This document shows positions 13,991 to 27,290 of a stretch of DNA of 64,000 bases, one piece after another. This DNA comes from Hyperoodon ampullatus. Taxonomy: Eukaryota > Chordata > Mammalia > Artiodactyla > Ziphiidae. The stretch covers positions 1 to 64,000 of the forward strand of contig CATKHW010000566.1 of NCBI GenBank assembly GCA_949752795.1. Reading direction: 5' to 3'. The notes under the pieces were generated by a model. The model was not told where the DNA came from. It saw nothing but the letters and a program-made list of their open reading frames with translations, and searched no databases. Every line of letters begins with the position of its first letter. The first letter of the stretch is position 1. Both the position numbers and the translations under genes were made by a program.

Positions 13991-15844
13991 ATCACCTGTG
14001 CCCTAAACCTTGCCGTTCCCTAACCCAAACCCTAGACCGGAGCGGAAATCCACCAGCAGCCCTACAACATACCCTCCGCCGTGCCCTAATACTGATGCGT
14101 ATGCTGACAGTGACCCGTGCGTCCGCACATGCCCTGACCCCAGCCCGTGTCCGCACCCTCACCTGTGCCCTAAACCTTGCCGTTTCCTAACCCGAACCCT
14201 AGCCCGGAACGGAAACCCACCCGCAGCCCTACACCTTACCCTCCGCCGTGCCCTAATCCTGATGCGTACGCTGACACGGACCCGTGCGTCCGCACGTGCC
14301 CTGAACCCAGCCCGTGTCTGTACCCTCACCGGTGCCCTAAACCTTGCCATTCCCTAACCCGAACCCTAGCCCGGAACGGAAGCCCAGCAGCAGCCCTACA
14401 CCTTACCCTCTACCGTGCCCTAATCCTGATGCGTACGCTGACACTGACCCGTGCGTCCGCACGTGCCCTGACCCAGCCCGTGTCCGTACCCTCACCTGTG
14501 CCCTAAACCTTGCCATTCCCTAACCCGAACCCTAGCCGGGAACAGAAAACCACCAGCAGCCCTACACCTTACCCTCCACCGTGCCCTAATCCTGATGCGT
14601 ACGCTGACACTGACCCGTGTGTCCGTACGTGCCCTGACCCCAGCACGTGTCCGTACCCTCACCTGTGCCTTAAACCTTGCCGTTCCCTATCCCGAACCCT
14701 AGTCCAGAACGGAAACCCGCCAGCAGCCCTACACATTACCCTCCGCCGTGCCCTAATCCTGATGCGTACGCTGACACTGACCCGTGTGTCCGTACGTGCC
14801 CTGACCCCAGCACGTGTCCGTACCCTCACCTGTGCCCTAAACCATGCCGTTCCCTAACGCGAACCCTAGCCCGGAACTGAAACCCAACAGCATCCCTGCA
14901 CCTTACCCTCTGCCATGCCCTAATCCTGATGCAAACGCTGACATTGCACCGTGCGTTCGCACGTGCCCTGACCCCAGCCCGTGTCTGTCCCATCACGTGT
15001 GCCCTAAACCTTGCTGTTCCCTAACCCGAAGCCTAGCCCGGAACGGAAAGCAACCAGGACCCCTACACCTTACCCTCAGCCGTTCCGTAACCTTGATGCA
15101 TCCGCTGACACTGAACCGTGTGTCCACACGTGCCCTGAACCCAGCCCGCGTCCGTACCCTCACCTGTGCCCTAAACCTTGCCGTTCCCTAACCTGAATAC
15201 TAGCCCGGAACGGAAACCCACCAGCAGCCCTACACCTTACCCTCCGCCGTGCCCTAATACTGATGCGTACGCTGACACTGACCTGTGCGTCCACACGTCC
15301 CCTGATCACAGCAGGTGTCCATACCCTCACCTGTTCCCTAAACCTTGCCTTTCCCTAACACGAACCCTAGCCCGGAACGGAAACCCACGATCAGCCCTAC
15401 ACCTTACCCTCCGCCGTGCCCTAATCCTGATACGAACGCTGACACTGACCCGTGCTTCCGCACGTCCCCTGACCCCAGCCCGTGTCCGTACCCTCACCTG
15501 TGCCCTAAAACTTGCCGTTTCCTAACCCGAACCCTAGCATGGAACGGAAACCCACCAGCAGCCCTACACCTTACCCTCCGCCGTGCCCTAATCCTGCTGC
15601 GTACGCTGACACTGACCCGTGCGTCCGCACGTGCCCTGACCCCAGCACGTGTCCGTACCCTCACCTGTGCCCTAACACTTCCCGTTCCCTAACCCAACCC
15701 TAGCCGGGAACAGAAACCCACCAGCAGCCCTACACTTTACCCTCCACCGTGCCCTAATCCTAATCTGTACGCAGACACTGACCCGTGCGTCTGCACGTGC
15801 CCTGAGCCCAGCACGTGTCCGTACCCTCACCTGTGCACTAAACC

Positions 15845-15993
15845 TTGCCATTCCCTAACCCGAACCCTAGCCCGGAACGGAAACCCACCAGCAGCCCTAC
15901 ACCTTACCCTCCACCGTGCCCTAAGCCCAATCCTTATGCTGACACTGACCCATGCGTCCGCACGTGTCCGTACCCTCAACTTTGCCCTAAACC
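15845..15993 (+). repeat. Short monomer, 149 bp (18-bp loss between CACGTG copies)
   Basis: At 15,955-15,970 the unit reads GTCCGCACGTGTCCGTACC. A full type B unit has CACGTG, 12 bases, then CACGTG followed by TCCGTACC. Loss of one CACGTG plus the intervening 12 bases gives exactly this join, as expected for slippage or recombination between the two hexamers. The equivalent unit at 24,580-24,746 in the same block is full length. Confidence 0.8.
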
Positions 15994-18900
15994 TTGCCTT
16001 TCCCTTAACCGAACCCTAGCCCGGAATGGAAAGCAAACAGCAGCCCTACACTTTACCCTCCGGCATGCCTTAATCCTAATCTGTACGCTGACACTGACCC
16101 GTGCGTCCGCACATGCTCTGACCCCAGCACATGTCCGTAACCTCACCTGTGCCCTAAACCTTGCCGTTCCCTAACCCGACCCTAGCCCGGAATGGAAACC
16201 TACCAGGAGCCCTACACCTTACCTTGTGCCGTGCCCGAATCTGAATCCGTTCGCTGACACTGACCCGTGCGTACGCACGTGCCCTGACCCCAGCACGTGT
16301 CCGTACCCTCACCTGTGCCCTAAACATTGCCGTTCCCTGACCCGAACCCTAGCCCAGAACGGAAAGCCACCAGCAACCCTACACCTTATCCTCCACCGTG
16401 CCCTAATCCTAATCCGTACGCTGACACTGACCCGTGCGTCCGCACGTGCCTGACCCCAGGATGTGTCCGTACCCTCACCTGCGCCCTAAACTTAGCCGTT
16501 CCCTAACCCGATCCCAAGCCCAAAACGGAAACCCACCAGCAGCCCTACACCTTACCCTCCACTGTGCCCTAATCCTGATGCGTACGCTGACACTGACCCG
16601 TGCATCCGCATGTGCCCTGACCCCAGCACGTGTCTGTACCCTCACCTCTGCCCTAACCCTTCCCGTTCCCTAACCCAACCCTAGCCCGGAACAGAAACCC
16701 ACCAGCAGCCCTACACTTTACCTTCCGCCGTGCCCTAACCTAATCCGTATGCTGACACTGACCCGTGCGTCCGCACGTGCCCTGACCCCAGCACCTGTCC
16801 GTACACTCACCTTTGCCCTAAACCTTGCCGTGCCCTAACCCGAACCCTAGCCCGGAACGGAAACCCACCAGCAGCCCTACACCTTACCCTCCGCCGTGCC
16901 CTAATCCTAATCCGTATGCTGACACTGACCCGTGCGTCCGCACGTGCCCTGATCCCATCACATGTCCGTACCCACACCTGTGCCCTAAATGTTGACGTTC
17001 CCTAACATGAACCCTAGCCCTGAAAGGGAAACCCACCAGCAGCCCTAAACTTTACCCTCCGCCGTGCCCTATTCCTAATCCGTACGCTGACAATGAACCG
17101 TGCGTCCACACGTGCCCTGACACCAGCACGTGTCGGTACCCTCACCTGTGCCTTAACATTGCCGTTCCCTAAACCGAACCCTAGCCCAGAACGGACAACC
17201 ACCAGCAGCCCTACACCTTACCCTCCGCCGTGCCCTAATCCTAATCCGTACGCTGACACTGACCCTTGCATCCGCACGTGCCCTGACCCCAGCACGTGTC
17301 CGTACCCTCACCTGTGCCCTAAACATTACTGTTCCCTGACCCAATCCCTAGTCCTGAACAGAAAGCCACGAGCAACCCTACACCTTATCCTCAACCGTGC
17401 CCTAATCCTAATCCGTATGCTGAAAATGACCTGTGCGTCCGCACGTGCCTGACCCCAGCATGTGTCCGTACCCTCACCTGCGCCCTAAACATAGCCATAC
17501 CCTAACCCGAACCCTAGGCCGGAACGGAAAACCACCAGCAGCCCTACACCTTACCATCCGCCGTGCCCTAATCCTAATCCGTACGCTGACAATGACCTGT
17601 GCGTCCGCACGTACCCTGACCCCATCATGTGTCCGTACACTCACTTGTGCCCTAAACCTTGCCGTTCCCTAATCTGAACCCTAGCCTGGAACAGAAACCC
17701 ACCAGCAGCCCTAAACCTTACCCTCCGCCGTGCCCTAATACTAATCCGTACGCCCAAACTGACCCGTGTGTCCGCACGTGCCCTGATCCCAGCATGTGTC
17801 CGTACCTTCACCTGCGCCCTAAACCTAGCTGTTCCCTAACACGAACCCTAGCCCAGAACGGAAACCCACCAGCAGCCTTACACCTTACCCTCCCCCGTGC
17901 ACTAATCGTAATCCATACGCTGACACTGAACCATGCTTCCGCACATGCCCTGACCCCACAACGTGTCCGTACCCTCAACCTTGCCGTTGCCTAAACCGAA
18001 CCCTAGCCCAGAATGGAAACCCACCAGCAGGCCTAAACCTTACCCTCCGCCGTTCCCTAATGCTAATCCGTACGCTGACAGTGACACGTGCGACCGCACG
18101 TGCCCTGACCCCAGCACGTGTCCGTACCCTCAACTGTGCGCTATACCTTGCCATTCCCTAACCCGAACACTAGCCCGGAAAGGAAACCCACCAGCAGCCC
18201 TACACCTTACCCTCCGCCCTGCCCTAATCCTAATCCGTACGCCGACACTGACCCGTGTGTCAGCACGTGCCCTGACCCCAGCACGTGTCCGTACCCTCAC
18301 CTGTGCCCTAAACCCTGCCGTTCCCTACGCCGAACCCTAGACCGTAACGGAAACCCACCAGGATCCCTACACCTTACCCTCTGCCATGCCCTAATCCTAA
18401 TCCATACGCTGACACTTACCCATGCGTCCGCACGTGCCCTGACCCCAGCACATGTCCGTACCCTCACCTGTGCCCTAAACCTTGCCGTTCCCTAACCCGA
18501 ACCCTAGCCCGGAACGGAAATCCACCAGCCGCCCTACACCTTACCCTCCGCCGTGCCCTAATACTAATCCGTAGGCTGACACTGACCCGTGCGTCTGCAC
18601 GTGCCCTGACCCCAGCACATGTCCGTACCCTCACCTGTGCCCTAAACCTTTCCTTTCCCTAACCCGAACCCTAGGCCGGAATGGAAAACCACCATCAGCC
18701 CTACACCTTACCGTCCGCCGTGCCCTAATCCTAATACATACGCTGACATTGACCTGTGCGTTCGCACGTGCCATGACACCAGCAGGAGTCCGTACCCTCA
18801 CCTGTACCCTCAACCTTGCCGTTCCCTAACCGAACCCTAGCCCGGAACGGAAACCCACCAGCAGCCCTACACCTACCCCTCCCCCATGCCTTAATCCTAA

Positions 18901-19144
18901 TCCGCACGCAGACACTGACCCGTGAGTCCGCACGTGCCCTGACAACAGCATGTGTCCGTACCCACTCCTGTGCCCTAAACCTTGCCGTTCCCTAACCCGA
19001 ACCCTAGCCCGGAACGCAAACCCTCAGCCCTGCACCTTACCCTCTGCCGTGAACTAATCCTAATCCGTACGCTGACACTTCCCAGGGCGTCCGCACGTGC
19101 CCTGACCCCAGCACGTGTCCGTACCCTCACCTGTGCCCTAAACC

Positions 19145-19299
19145 TTGCCGTTCCCTAACCCGAACCCTAGCACAGAACGGAAACCCACAAGCAGCCTCAC
19201 ACCTTACCCTCCCCCGTGCCCTAATCCTAATTCGTACGCTGACACTGAACCGTGCGTCCGCATGTGCTCTGATCCCACATCGTTTCCGTACCCTCAACC
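19145..19299 (+). repeat. Short type B monomer, 155 bp (one 12-bp block missing)
   Basis: The unit goes from TACCCTCA directly to ACCTTGCC at 19,289-19,304, whereas a full unit has CCTGTGCCCTAA between them. Exactly one 12-bp block is missing. The same form occurs many times in type B blocks, including 49,030-49,184, and I saw none in the pure type A blocks. It breaks the spacing of the array from 167 to 155 bp at these points. Confidence 0.85.
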
Positions 19300-22200
19300 T
19301 TGCCGTTCCATAACCCGAAGCCTAGCCCGGAACGAAAACCCACCAGGAGCCCTACACCTTACCGTGTGCCGTGTCCTAATCCTATTCTGTACGCTGACAC
19401 TGAACCGTGCGTCCGCATGTGCCCTGACCCCAGCATGTGTCCGTACCCTCACATGCCCCCTAAACCTAGCCATTCCCTAACCCAAACCCTAGGCCGGAAC
19501 GGAAAACCACCAGCAGCCCTACACCTTACCCTCCGCTATGCCCTAATCCTAATCCGTACGCTGACACTGACCTGTGCGTCCGCACGTGCCCTGACACCAG
19601 CACGTGTCCGTACCCTCAACCTTGCCGTTCCCTAACCCAAATCATAGCCCAGAACGGAAACCCACCAGCAGCCCTACACCTCACCCTCCGCCATGCCCTA
19701 GTCCTATTCCATATGCTGACTCTGACTCATGCGTCCGGACGTGCCCTGACCCCATCATGTGTCCGTACCCTCACCTGTGCCCTAAACCTTGCCGTTTCCT
19801 AATCTGAACCCTAGCCCGGAACAGAAACCCACAAGCAACCCTACACCTTACCCTCCGCCGTGCCCTAATACTAATCCGTACGCTGACACTGACCCGTGCG
19901 TCCGCACGTGCCCTGATTCCAGCATGTGTCCGTACCCTCACCTGCGCCCTAAACCTAGCTGTTCCCTAACCCGAACCCAAGCCCGTAATGGAAACCCACC
20001 AGCAGTCCTAAACCTTACCCTCCGCCGTGCCCTACTCCTAATCCGTACGCTGACACTGACCCGTGCGTCCCCACGTGCCCTTACCACAGCACGTGTCCGT
20101 ACCCTCACGGGTGCCCTAACCCTTCCCGTTCCCTAACCCGAACCCTAGGCCGGAATCGAAAACCACCAGCAGCCCTACAACTTACCGTCCGCCGTGCCCT
20201 AAACCTAATCCGTACGCTGACACTGACCCGTGCGTCCGCACATGCACTGACACCAGCACGTGTCCGTACCCTCAAACTTGCCGTTCCCTAACCCGAACCC
20301 TAGCCCAAAAGGAAACCCAACTGCAGCCTTACACCTTACACTCTGCCATGCCCTAATGCTAATCGGTATGCTGACACTGACCCATGCGTCCACAAGTGCC
20401 CTGTCCACAGCACGTGTCCATACACTCACCTGAGCCCTAAACCTTACCGTTCCCTAACCCGAACCCTAGCCCGGAATGGAAACCCACCAGCAGCCCTAAA
20501 CATTACCCTTCGCAGTGACCTAATCCTAATCCGTACACTGACACTGACCCGTGCGTCCGCACGTGCCCTGACACCAGCACGTGTTGGTACCCTCAAACTT
20601 GCCGTTCCCTAACCCGAACACTAGCCCGGAACGGAAACCCACGAGCAGCCCTACACCTTACCCTCCGCCGTGCCCTAATCCTAATCCGTACGCTGACAAT
20701 GACCCGTGCGTCCGCACGTGCCCTGACCCCATCACGTGTCCGTACCCTCACCTGTGCCTTAAACCTTGACGTTCCCTAACCTGAACCCTAGCCCTGAACG
20801 GAAACCCACCAGGAGCCCTACACCTTACCCTCCGCCGTGCCCTAATCCTAATCCGTACGCTGACAATGACCCGTGCGTCCGCACGTGCCCTGACACCAGC
20901 ACGTGTCTGTACCCTCACCTGTACCCTAAACCTTGCCGTTCCCTGACCCGAACCCTAGCCCTGAACGGAAAACCACCAGCAGCCCTACACCTTACCCTCC
21001 GCCGTGCCCTAATCCTAATCCGTACGCTGACACTGACCCGTGCATCCGCACGTGCCCTGACCCCAGCACGTGTCCTTACCATCACCTGTGCCCTAAACAT
21101 CGCCGTTCCCTGACCCGAACCCTAGCCCTGAACGGAAAGCCACCAGCAACCCTACACCTTATCCTCCATCGTGCCCTAATCCTAATCCGTACGCTGACAC
21201 TGACCCGTGCGTCCACACGTGCCTGACCCCAGCATGTGTCCGTACCCTCACCTGTGCCCTAACCCTTCCCGTTCCCTAACCCAAACCCTAGCCCGGAAAA
21301 GAACCCCACCAGCAGCCCCACACTTTACCCTCCACCGTGACCTAATCCTAATCCGTACGCGGACACAGACCCATGCGTCCGCACGTGCCCTGACCCCAGC
21401 ACGTGTCCGTACCCTCACCTGTGCCCTAAACCTTGCCGTGCCCTAACCCGAACCCTAGCCCTGAACAGAAACCCACCAGAAGACCTAAACCTTACCCTCT
21501 GCCGTGCCCTAATCCTATTCTGTACGCTGACACTGAACCGTGCGTCCGCATGTACCCTGACCCCAGCATGAGTCCGTTCCCTCACCTGCACCCTAAACCT
21601 AGCCATTCCCTAACCCAATCCCTAGGCCGGAACGGAAAACCACCAGCAGCCCTTCACCTTACCCTCCGCTGTGCCCTAATACTAATCCGTACGCTGACAC
21701 TGACCCGTGCGTCCGCACGTTCCCTGAACCCAGCACGTATCCGTACCCTCACCTGTGCTCTAAACCTTGCCATTCCCTAACCCGAAACCAATCCAGGAAC
21801 GGAAAAACACCAGCAGCCCTACACCTTACCGTCGGCCGTGACCTAATCCTAATCCGTACTCTGACACTGACCTGTGCGTCCGCACGTGCCCTGACACCAG
21901 CACGTGTCCATACCCTCAAACTTGCCGTTCCCTAACCCGAACCCTAGCCCGGAACGGAAACCCACCAGCAGTCCTACACCTCACCCTCCGCCGTGCCCTA
22001 ATCCTAATCCGTACGCTGACACTGACCCATGCGTCCGCACGTGCCCTGACCTCATCACGTGTCCGTACTCTCACCTGTGCCCTAAACCTTGCCGTTTCCT
22101 AATCTGAACCCTAGCCTGAACGTAAACCCACCAGTAGCCCTACACCTAACCCTCCGCCGTGCCCTAATGCTAGTCCGTACGCTGACACTGACCCGTGCGT

Positions 22201-25200
22201 CCCCAAGTGCCCTGACCCCAGCACGTGTCCGTAGCTTCACCTGTGCCCTAAACCTTTCCGTTCCCTAACCCGAACCCTAGGCCGGAACGGAAAACCACCA
22301 TCAGCCCTACACCTTACCCTGCACCGTGCCCTAATCCTAATACGTACGCTGACACTGACCTGTGCGTTCGCACGTGCAATGACCCCATCACGTGTCCGTA
22401 CCCTCACCTGTGCCCTAAACCTTGCCATTCCCTAACCTGAACCCTAGCCCGGAACAGAAACCCACCAGCAGCCCTACACCTTACCCTCCGCCGTGCCCTA
22501 ATCCTAATCCGTACGCTGACACTGACCCAAGCGTCCGCACGTGCCCTTACCCCAGAATGTGTCCGTACCCTCACCTGCGCCCTAAACCTAGCCGTTCCCT
22601 AACCCGAACCCAAGCCCGTAATGGAAACCCTTCAGCAGCCCTACACCTTACCCTCCGCCATACCCTAATCCTAATCCGTATGCTGACACTGACCCGTGCG
22701 TCCCCACGTGCCCTGACCCCAGCAAGTGTCCGTACCCTCACCTGTGCTCTAAACCTTGCCGTTCCCTAACTCGAACCCTAGGCCGGAATGGAAAATCACG
22801 AGCAGCCCTACACCTTACCGTCCGCCGTGACCTAATCCTAATCCGTACGCTGACACTGACCCGTGCATCCGCACGTGCCCTGACACCAGCACGTGTCCGT
22901 ACCCTCAAACTTGCAGTTCCCTAACCCAAACCCTAGCCCGGAACGGAAACCCACCAGCAGCCCTACACCTCACCCTCCGCCGTGCCCTAATCCTAATCCA
23001 TACGCTGACACTGACTCATGCGTCCGGACGTGCCCTGACCCCATCATGTGTCCATACCCTCACCTGTGTCCTAAACCTTGCCGTTTCCTAATCTGAACCC
23101 TAGCCCGGAACAGAAACCCACAAGCAGCCCTACACCTTACCCTCCGCCGTGCCCTAATACTAATCCGTACGCTGACACTGACCCGTGCGTCCGCACGTGC
23201 CCTTACCCCAGCATGTGTCTGTACCCTCACCTGCACCCTAAACCTAGCTGTTCCCTAACCTGAACCCAAGCCCGTAATGGAAACCCACCAGCAGTCCTAC
23301 ACCTTACCCTCCGCCGTGCCCTAATCCTAATCCGTACGCTGACACTGACGCCTGCGTCCCCACGTGCCCTGACCCCAGCACGTGTCCGTACCCTCACCTG
23401 TGCCCTAACCCTTCCCGTTCCCTAACCTGAACCCTAGGCCGGAATCGAAAACCACCAGCTGCCCTACACCTTACCCTCCGCCGTGCCCTAATCCTAATCC
23501 GTACGCTAACACAGACCGGTGCGTCCGCACGTGCCCTGAGCCCATCACGTGTCCGTACCCTAACCTGTGACCTATACCTTGCCGTTCCCTAAAACGAACC
23601 CTAGTCCAGAACGGAAACCCACCAGCAGCCCTACACCTTGCCCTCCGCCGTGTAACAATGCTAGTCCGTACGCTGACACTGGACCGTGCGTCCGCACGTG
23701 CCCTCACCCCAGCACGTGTCCGTACACTCACCTGTGCCCTAAACCTTGCCGTTCCCTCACCCGAACCCTAGCCCTGAACGGAAACCCACCAGCAGCCCTA
23801 CACCTTACCCTGCGCCGTGCCCTAATGCTAATCCATACGCTGACACTGACCTGTGCGTCCGCACGTGCCCTGAAACCATCACGTGTCCGTACCCTCACCT
23901 GTGCCCTAAACCTTGCCATTCCCTAACCTGAACCCTAGCCCGGAACAGAAACCCACCAGCAGCCCTACACCTTACCCTCCACCGTGCCCTAATCCTAATC
24001 CGTACGCTGACACTGACTCAAGCGTCCGCACGTGCCCTGACACCAGAATGTGTCCATACCATCACCTGCGCCCTAAATCTATCCATTACCTAACCCGAAG
24101 CCAAGCCCATAACGGAAACCCTTCAGCAGCCCTACACCTTACCCTCCGCCATGCCCTAATCCTAATCCGTACGCTGACACTGACCCGTGCGTCCGCACGT
24201 GCCCTGAACCCAGCACGTGTCCGTACGCTCACCTGTGCCATAAATATTGCCGTTCCCTGACCCGAACCCTAGCCCTGAACGGAAAGTCACCAGCAACGCT
24301 ACGCCTTATCCTCCACCGTGCCCTAATCCTAATCCGTACGCTGACACTGACCCGTGCGTCCGCACGTGCCTGACACCAGGATGTGTCCGTACCCTCACCT
24401 GCGCACTAAACCTAGCCGTTCCCTAACCCGAACCCAAGCCCCTAACGGAAACCCACCAGCAGCCCTACACCTTACCCTCCGCCGAGCCTTAATCCTGCTG
24501 CGTACGCTGACACTGACACGTGCGTCCGCACGTGCCCTGACCCCAGCACGTGTCCGTACCCTCACCTGTGCACTAAACCTTGCCATTCCCTAACCCGAAC
24601 CCTAGCCCGGAACGGAAACCCACCAGCAGCCCTACACCTTACCCTCCACCGTGCCCTAAGCGTAATCCGTACGCTGACACTGACCCATGCGTCCTCACGT
24701 GCCCTGACCCCAGCACGTGTCCGTACCCTCAACTTTGCCCTAAACCTTGCCGTTCCCTTAACCGTACCCTAGCCCGGAATGGAAACCAAACAGCAGCCCT
24801 ACACTTTACCCTCCGGCATGCCCTAATCCTAATCTGTGCGCTGTCACTGACCCGTGCGTCCGCACTTGCTCTGACCCCAGCACATGTCCGTAACCTCACC
24901 TGTGCCCTAAACCTTGCCGTTCCCTAACCCGACCCTAGCCCGGAATGGAAACCTACCAGGAGCCCTACACCTTACCCTGTGCCGTGCCCGAATCCGAATC
25001 CATTCGCTGACACTGACCCGTGCGTCCGCACGTGCCCTGACCCCAGCACGTGTCCGTACCCTCACCTGTGCCCTAAACATTGCCATTCCCTGACCCGAAC
25101 CCTAGCCCAGAACGGAAAGCCACCAGCAACCCTACACCTTATCCTCCACCGTGCCCTAATCCTAATCCGTACGCTGACACTGACCCAAGCGTCCGCACGT

Positions 25201-26070
25201 GCCCTGACACCAGAATGTGTCCATACCCTCAACTGCGCCCTAAACCTAGCCGTTCCCTAACCCGAACCCAAACCCGTAATGGAAACCCTTCAGCAGCCCT
25301 ACACCTTACCCTCCACCATGCCCTAATCCTAATCCATACGCTGACACTGACCCGGGTGTCCCCGCGTTCCCTGACCCCAGCAAGTGTCCGTACCCTCACG
25401 GGTGCCCTAACCCTTCCCGTTCCCTAACCCGAACCCTAGGCCGGAATCGAAAACCACCAGCAGCCCTACACCTTACCCACCGCCGTGCCCTAATCCTAAT
25501 CCGTATGCTGACACTGACCCGTGCATCCGCACATGCACTGACACCAGCACGTGTCCGTACCCTCAAACTTGCCATTCCCTAACCTGAACCCTAGGCCGGA
25601 ACGGGAAACCACCAGCAGCGCTACACCTTACCGTCCGCCGTGACCTAATCCTAATGCGTACGCTGACACTGACCCATGTGTCCGCACGTGCCCTGACACC
25701 AGCACGTGTCCATACCCTCACCTGTGCCCTAAACCTTGCCGTTCCCTCACCCGAACCCTAGACAGGAACGGAAACCCACCAGCAGCCCTAAACCTTACCC
25801 TCCGCCATGCCCTAATCCTAATCTGTACGCTGACACTGACCCGTGCGTCCCCACGTGCCCTTACCCCAGAAAGTGTCCGTACCCTCACCTGTGCTCTAAA
25901 CCTTTCCGTTTCCTAACCCGAACCCTAGGCCAGAACGTAAAACCACCAGCAGACCTACACCTTACCGTCCGCCGTGACCTAATCCTAATCCGTACGCTGA
26001 CACAGACCCGTGCGTCCGCACATGCCCTGACACCGGCATGTGTCCGTACCCTCAACCTTGTAGTTCCCTA

Positions 26071-27290
26071 ACCCGAACCCTAGCCCGGAACAGAAACCCA
26101 CCAGCAATCATACACCTTACCTTCCGCGGTGCCCTAAAACTGATGCGTACGCTGACACTGACCCGTGCGTCCGCACGTGTCCTGACCCCAGCCCGTGTCT
26201 GTACCCTCACCTGTGCCCTAAACCTTGCAGTTCCCTAACCCAAACCCTAGCCCGGAACAGAAACCCACCAGCAGCCCTACACCTTATGCTCCGCCGTGCC
26301 CTAATCCAGATGCGTACGCTGACACTGCCCCATGCGTCCGCACGTGCCCTGACCCAAGCCCGTGTCCGTACCCTCACCTGTGCCCTAAACCTGGCCGTTC
26401 CCTAACCTGAACCCTAGCCTGGAACGGAAGCACCCCAGCAGCCCTACACCTTACCCTCCGCCGTGCCCTAATCCTGATGGGTACGCTGACATTGACCCTT
26501 GCGTCCGCACGTGCCCTGACCCCAGACCGTGTCCATACCCTCACCTGTGCCCTAAACCTTGCCATTCCCTAACCCGAACCCTAGCCCAAAACGGAATCCC
26601 AAGAGCATCCCTACACCTTACCCTCCGCCGTGCCCTAATCCTGATGCGTACGCTGACATTGACCGGTGCGTCCGCACGTGCCCTGACCCTAGCCCGTGTC
26701 CGTACCCTCACCTGTGCCCTAAACCTTGGCGATCCCTAACTGGAACCCTAGCCTGAAACGGAAACCAACCAGCAGCCCTAAACCTTACCATCCGCCGTGC
26801 CCTAATCCTGATGCATACGCTGACACTGACCCGTGCGTCCTCACGTGCCCTGAACCCAGCCCGTGTCCATACCCTCACCTGTGCCCTAAACCTTGCCATT
26901 CCCTAACCCGAACCCTAGCCCAGAACGGAAACCCACCAGCAGCCCTACACCTTACCCTCTGCCGTGCCCTAATCCTGATGCGTACGCTGACACTGACCCG
27001 TACGTCCGAACGTGCCCTGACACCAGCCCGTGTCCATACCCTTACCTGTGCCCTAAACCTTGCCGTTCCCTAACCCGTACGCTAGCCCGGAACGGAAACC
27101 CACCAGCCGCCCTACAGCTTACCCTCCGCCGTGCCCTAATCCTGATGCGTACGCTGACACTGACCGGTGCGTCCTCATGTGTCCTGACCCCAGCCCGTGT
27201 CCGTACCCTCAGCTATGCCCTAAACCTTGCCGTTCCCTAACCCGAAGCCTAGAGCGGAAGGGAAACCCACCAGCAGCCCTACACCTTACC
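26071..27290 (+). repeat. Short type A segment
   Basis: About seven monomers with CTGATGCGTACGC or CAGATGCGTACGC and AGCCCGTGTCC. The segment lies between type B block 1 and a small B islet and is repeated almost unchanged at 50.86-52.08 kb, at an offset of 24,785. Confidence 0.75.

Larger units (their letters stand above)
1..15755 (+). repeat. Type A block 1
   Basis: Nearly every monomer here reads CCTGATGCGTACGCTGAC or the related CTGATGAGTACGCTGACGCTGA variant, and AGCCCGTGTCCG. Most of the block is built from two tandem copies of a 34-35-mer higher-order repeat. From about 14.34 kb the sequence instead matches 40.39 kb onward. Around 14.6-15.7 kb some units already show AGCACGTGTCCG with CCTGATGCG, so the A to B transition passes through mixed monomers. 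Confidence 0.85.
15756..26070 (+). repeat. Type B block 1
   Basis: The switch to CCTAATCTGTACGC/CCTAATCCGTACGC occurs at about 15.76 kb and lasts to about 26.07 kb, where the next unit reads AAACTGATGCGTACGC. Features confined to or enriched in this block are AGCACGTGTCC, CCTAGGCCGGAA and units missing one 12-bp block, with the junction seen near 17,975, 19,295, 19,615, 20,272, 20,592, 21,915, 22,912, 25,562 and 26,052. A few mixed or A-like units lie inside, for example near 16,577 and 24,495. Boundaries are good to about one monomer. Confidence 0.82.
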
